In this document: positions 60,944-64,000 of the stretch, one piece after another
How positions within the stretch are numbered: the first letter of the stretch is position 1
Layout of the letters: each line of letters begins with the position of its first letter
Assembly (NCBI RefSeq): GCF_014851395.1
Contig: NW_024041484.1
Span: forward strand, 4,660,183-4,724,182
Source of the DNA: Micropterus salmoides
Lineage: Eukaryota; Chordata; Actinopteri; Centrarchiformes; Centrarchidae
DNA: 64,000 nt
Reading direction: 5' to 3'
Notes under the pieces: model-generated
Told to the model about the DNA's origin: nothing
What the model saw: only the letters and a program-made list of their open reading frames with translations
Databases searched by the model: none
Translations under genes and position numbers: made by a program

Positions 60944-63900
60944 CGTGTAGCATATACATGTTGCCTGCATGCCTGTCTATTGCCGCGGGCGGTGCATTGA
61001 CGTTAGTGGCATCATGTGACGGTGAGCATGGAGAGGCAGAGCTGCACAGATGGTGTAAAGGCAGGGCTCCTCCAGTGTCACGGCCCTCCTGCCGTCTGCG
61101 CTCACAGACAGGGAGCAAAAGATCAAAAGAGAGAGCAGAGACGCTTTGCATGATAGAGACAATGACTGGACTTGCAAAAACATTCTCATTCTTAGTTCAT
61201 CTTCATAAAACAAGGGAAGTGATGTGAATCAGACGTAGTAATGATACAATTTTCTAGCTGCAAATCTTTCTGTGCAGACCATGATAGCTAATGAAGGTTC
61301 ATGCATTTGTTTTCTGGCAGGATCAACTGAGGCAGGACTGTGGTATTTTCAGGAGGCAATAAAAGGAATACATTCCTTCCCAAATGAAATTAATTCATAT
61401 TATACTTTGGGAAAGAAATGCAGATCTTTTGGATGAATTCTACATTTTATCCTCTATAGATTTAAAGGATTTAACTTTCTTTACCTAAGGAGCTTATTGT
61501 TGCTGAAATCGCTTGTTTCTAATCCTAACCCTATGCATTTAGTTTAGTAAAATATGGTCCCAAGTATCTTGCAGAATTTCCATAACACGTGTTTGTGCCA
61601 GACCTTTAGCCAACCTTCTTGACTTAAGAACACCCACACAGCGCAGTCATCATCAGTTCTGGCTTTTGACCAGCCTGTCAAAGAAGACATTAGGTCTGTG
61701 CTTCAAAAACGTCTAAGACAATACACAGCATTATTTTCTTGCCTGGTAATGAAATATCAGCTTTGATATTTGAAATGCTGTTTAATAAAGCAGTAATATT
61801 ACAAACATGTTCAAACTTAATCAAGAGAGAGAGAGAGCCTGAAGAGCTACAAGAAGCCCTACTGATCCAAACTAATTTTATTTTCTGAGTATACACACTG
61901 GCTACATATCTGTTTACTTTATTATTATTATTTTTCTAAGTTACTTTAGTACAGTTCTCAGTTCACTCTTGATCTTGGGGATTTAAAAAAAAAACCTCCC
62001 AGTCCACTTCCAGGCCTTTTCTCTTTAGCAGAGTTTGCTAAGCTGTCATAGTGATGGCTCATCACCTGAGCTAAGTATGGACCACTGTTCCCGTTTAAAG
62101 CTCAGATGAAAAAGAATTTCTGAGAAAACACAAAGATAGGGAGGGACTTGTCGCAGTTATTGATTATTATTTACAGCAGCCAATAGCGCTGAATGTGCAT
62201 TGCAGACAGATACACTTAGCAGCAGTTAGTTTCATTGGATGCTAAATTAATACACTCCCCTGAGTGCAGGATGAGTCATCAACATTTCTAAGTCGTTTCC
62301 CAGAAATTTACAAACTCTAAAATACCTATAAGAATAACTACAAAATAATTTTTCAATTGTCAATTTTGGGACAGATACTTGTGTATTGGTGACATATAGT
62401 GCAAGGCATATCATATAAAAAAACCCATTGATTTTGGTTTCATTGGGAACTTTAACATTCGCATTTTGTGACATATACAACCATCTTCTCCATGACCACT
62501 GTGCAGGCAGTGAGGTGTAGATGAAAGCTCCAGAAAAAACTAGAAAGTGGACCTTGATTATTTTCTGTAATATATAATTTAGTTAAATCATTCTTTTTTA
62601 AGAGTATCCCATTAAAGCACATCAGTGTTCTTACCAGTATTAATATAACATCTACACTACTCTGGTACTGTATTGGATTAAAACCAAAATGTGTATCACC
62701 CACCACTAACCAGCACAGGTCTGAGTCATCAGAAATGTGTCACGGCTGAGACTAGAAACTGAAAGACTGTGTCAAAGAGGCAATGCATTCACTCACACAG
62801 AGTAAAATCCTTTTTATTTGGATTGTTTTCAACTATTTTCAACACCTTATTTTCTTTATTAAATCTGATGAACTTCTCGCTGTGTTTTCATGAAATGTAC
62901 TCTTACAGTAATGTCAGAGGAAAGTGACAGCAGGAGGAAGTAGACAGGCCAATAACTTTCCTGTGTGCAGTCTAACTGAAAGTGGAGGAGTAAACGATAG
63001 AGGACGAAGTTGGAGCTTCTTCTCCGCTCACTCACGTTAAGATTTCTTAGCGTTTGGAAAGCCTCTCATACACACACACTGTATAAGCATGTGTCTGTGT
63101 GTTGCATGCTCGCGAAAAAGAGACCCTCTCCACAACTCCACTAGCCTCCTCCAGCACGCTGCTTAAGTGACTTCTAATGGGAAGAGAGTCATAGTTCGAG
63201 GCAGAGCTTGGCAGCGAGTGAATAGCATAATTGCCTGTGTCTGAGGAGGGCGGCAATACGAGGGTGCTACAGAGGAGAGGGTTTATTTACATGCTGGGTT
63301 GTGAGCGTGAGCAGACACACCACGGCATTTAAATCTGACACTGCAGCCGGTGGTAAACCTGCAGATCTCACACAGGGCCTGATTGTTTGAAACTCCCATA
63401 AATGCTTGTTGCATAAATAGTGGAATGATATTGCAGTGCATTGCACATCCTTGCATATGATGTCAGCACATTAGAATGAACGAGAACATGCGGAGACTCA
63501 TATGATTCATTTCCTGCATCAAGCTAATGTTTTCAGCCAATGAGTGAGATGGTACAGATTTAGCCCCAGATTTTTTTTACTATTACATTACAGAGTTACA
63601 AAGCAAAGCATCACATTTTCTGACAGACTGCCTATCTGTGTCTGCGGGCAGTTTACGAGATGTGTTTCAATGCTATGTTTCAATTGAAACGGGCCTTTCC
63701 TGCAAAGGGCCCAGACTGACATGCAAGAATTTTAATTATTCACCCACTTTTAAAATAAAATACTTATTTCACTTAATGTGGATAGGCATTGAAGTAAGGG
63801 TGCTGCAACCTCCTTAGCATAAAATCAGGTATTATAAAACCACCACTTGATTAAAAAACAAGTGATGCAGACTTGCAGCAGAGATCAGAGAGCGAGAGAG

Positions 63901-64000
63901 CGTGTGAATCTGGACAGAAGCATTGATGTTTTTATAAACTATGCTGAACTGGTCGGTCAGGGATCACATCTCACTCTCGTCCAGGCGCTGTCTCTCCCTC

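Larger units (their letters stand above)
58247..64000. other. Intergenic, no gene recognised
   Basis: No exon, RNA gene or clear transposon was supported on either strand. The missing esterase exons are not visible. Contents I can name are the hairpin at 58622-58664 and the TG tract at 60922-60943. Confidence 0.5.

Noticed and set aside
1..64000. Endogenous retrovirus, LTR element, CRISPR array or bacterial insertion
   Set aside because: No LTR pair, primer-binding site, gag-pol-env order, regularly spaced repeats or prokaryotic gene cluster was seen. The only RT-bearing element has a tyrosine recombinase (DIRS type), and the LINE is RLE-type.

Overview
This is a piece of a teleost fish genome, probably a percomorph, read as a scaffolded long-read assembly. 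The evidence is vertebrate split genes with GT-AG introns, an intron-containing nuclear tRNA-Tyr gene, and fish-type mobile DNA (Tc1-like elements with IR/DR ends, a DIRS-like retrotransposon, an RLE-type LINE, a hAT-type MITE, tRNA-derived SINE pieces). Long AT-rich introns and spacers and long CA/TG tracts fit too. There is no prokaryotic gene organisation, CRISPR array or retroviral provirus.

Three runs of exactly 500 N (8165-8664, 35950-36449, 57747-58246) split the window into four contigs. Equal placeholder gaps mean that true gap size, and possibly contig order and orientation, are unknown. Contig 1 (1-8164) holds the 5' part of an ANKRD16 orthologue on + with a tRNA-Tyr gene in its first coding intron. 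Contig 2 (8665-35949) is gene-poor: a Tc1-like transposon nested in older repeat DNA, a hAT MITE, a decayed DIRS-like element, a larger dispersed repeat, and two unassigned coding-like segments. Contig 3 (36450-57746) carries two genes diverging from about 45.6-48.9 kb: on - a ten-exon stretch for a secreted or membrane protein with four fibronectin-III repeats and a possible SEA start, and on + a seven-exon stretch for a secreted type-B carboxylesterase-like enzyme. Contig 4 (58247-64000) shows no gene.

Each of the three genes lacks its 3' exons, and each runs towards an N gap, so the truncations are best read as assembly breaks. Single-base deletions interrupt two ankrd16 exons, one FN3 exon, the Tc1 transposase (twice) and perhaps an unassigned ORF. 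In every case the frame returns by adding one base, which looks like residual long-read error, although true decay is possible. I see no functional link among the three genes and no clear novel biological system. The least explained items are the FN3/SEA-like gene, the coding-like segment at 29.5-30.0 kb and a possible orphan exon at 34.2 kb.
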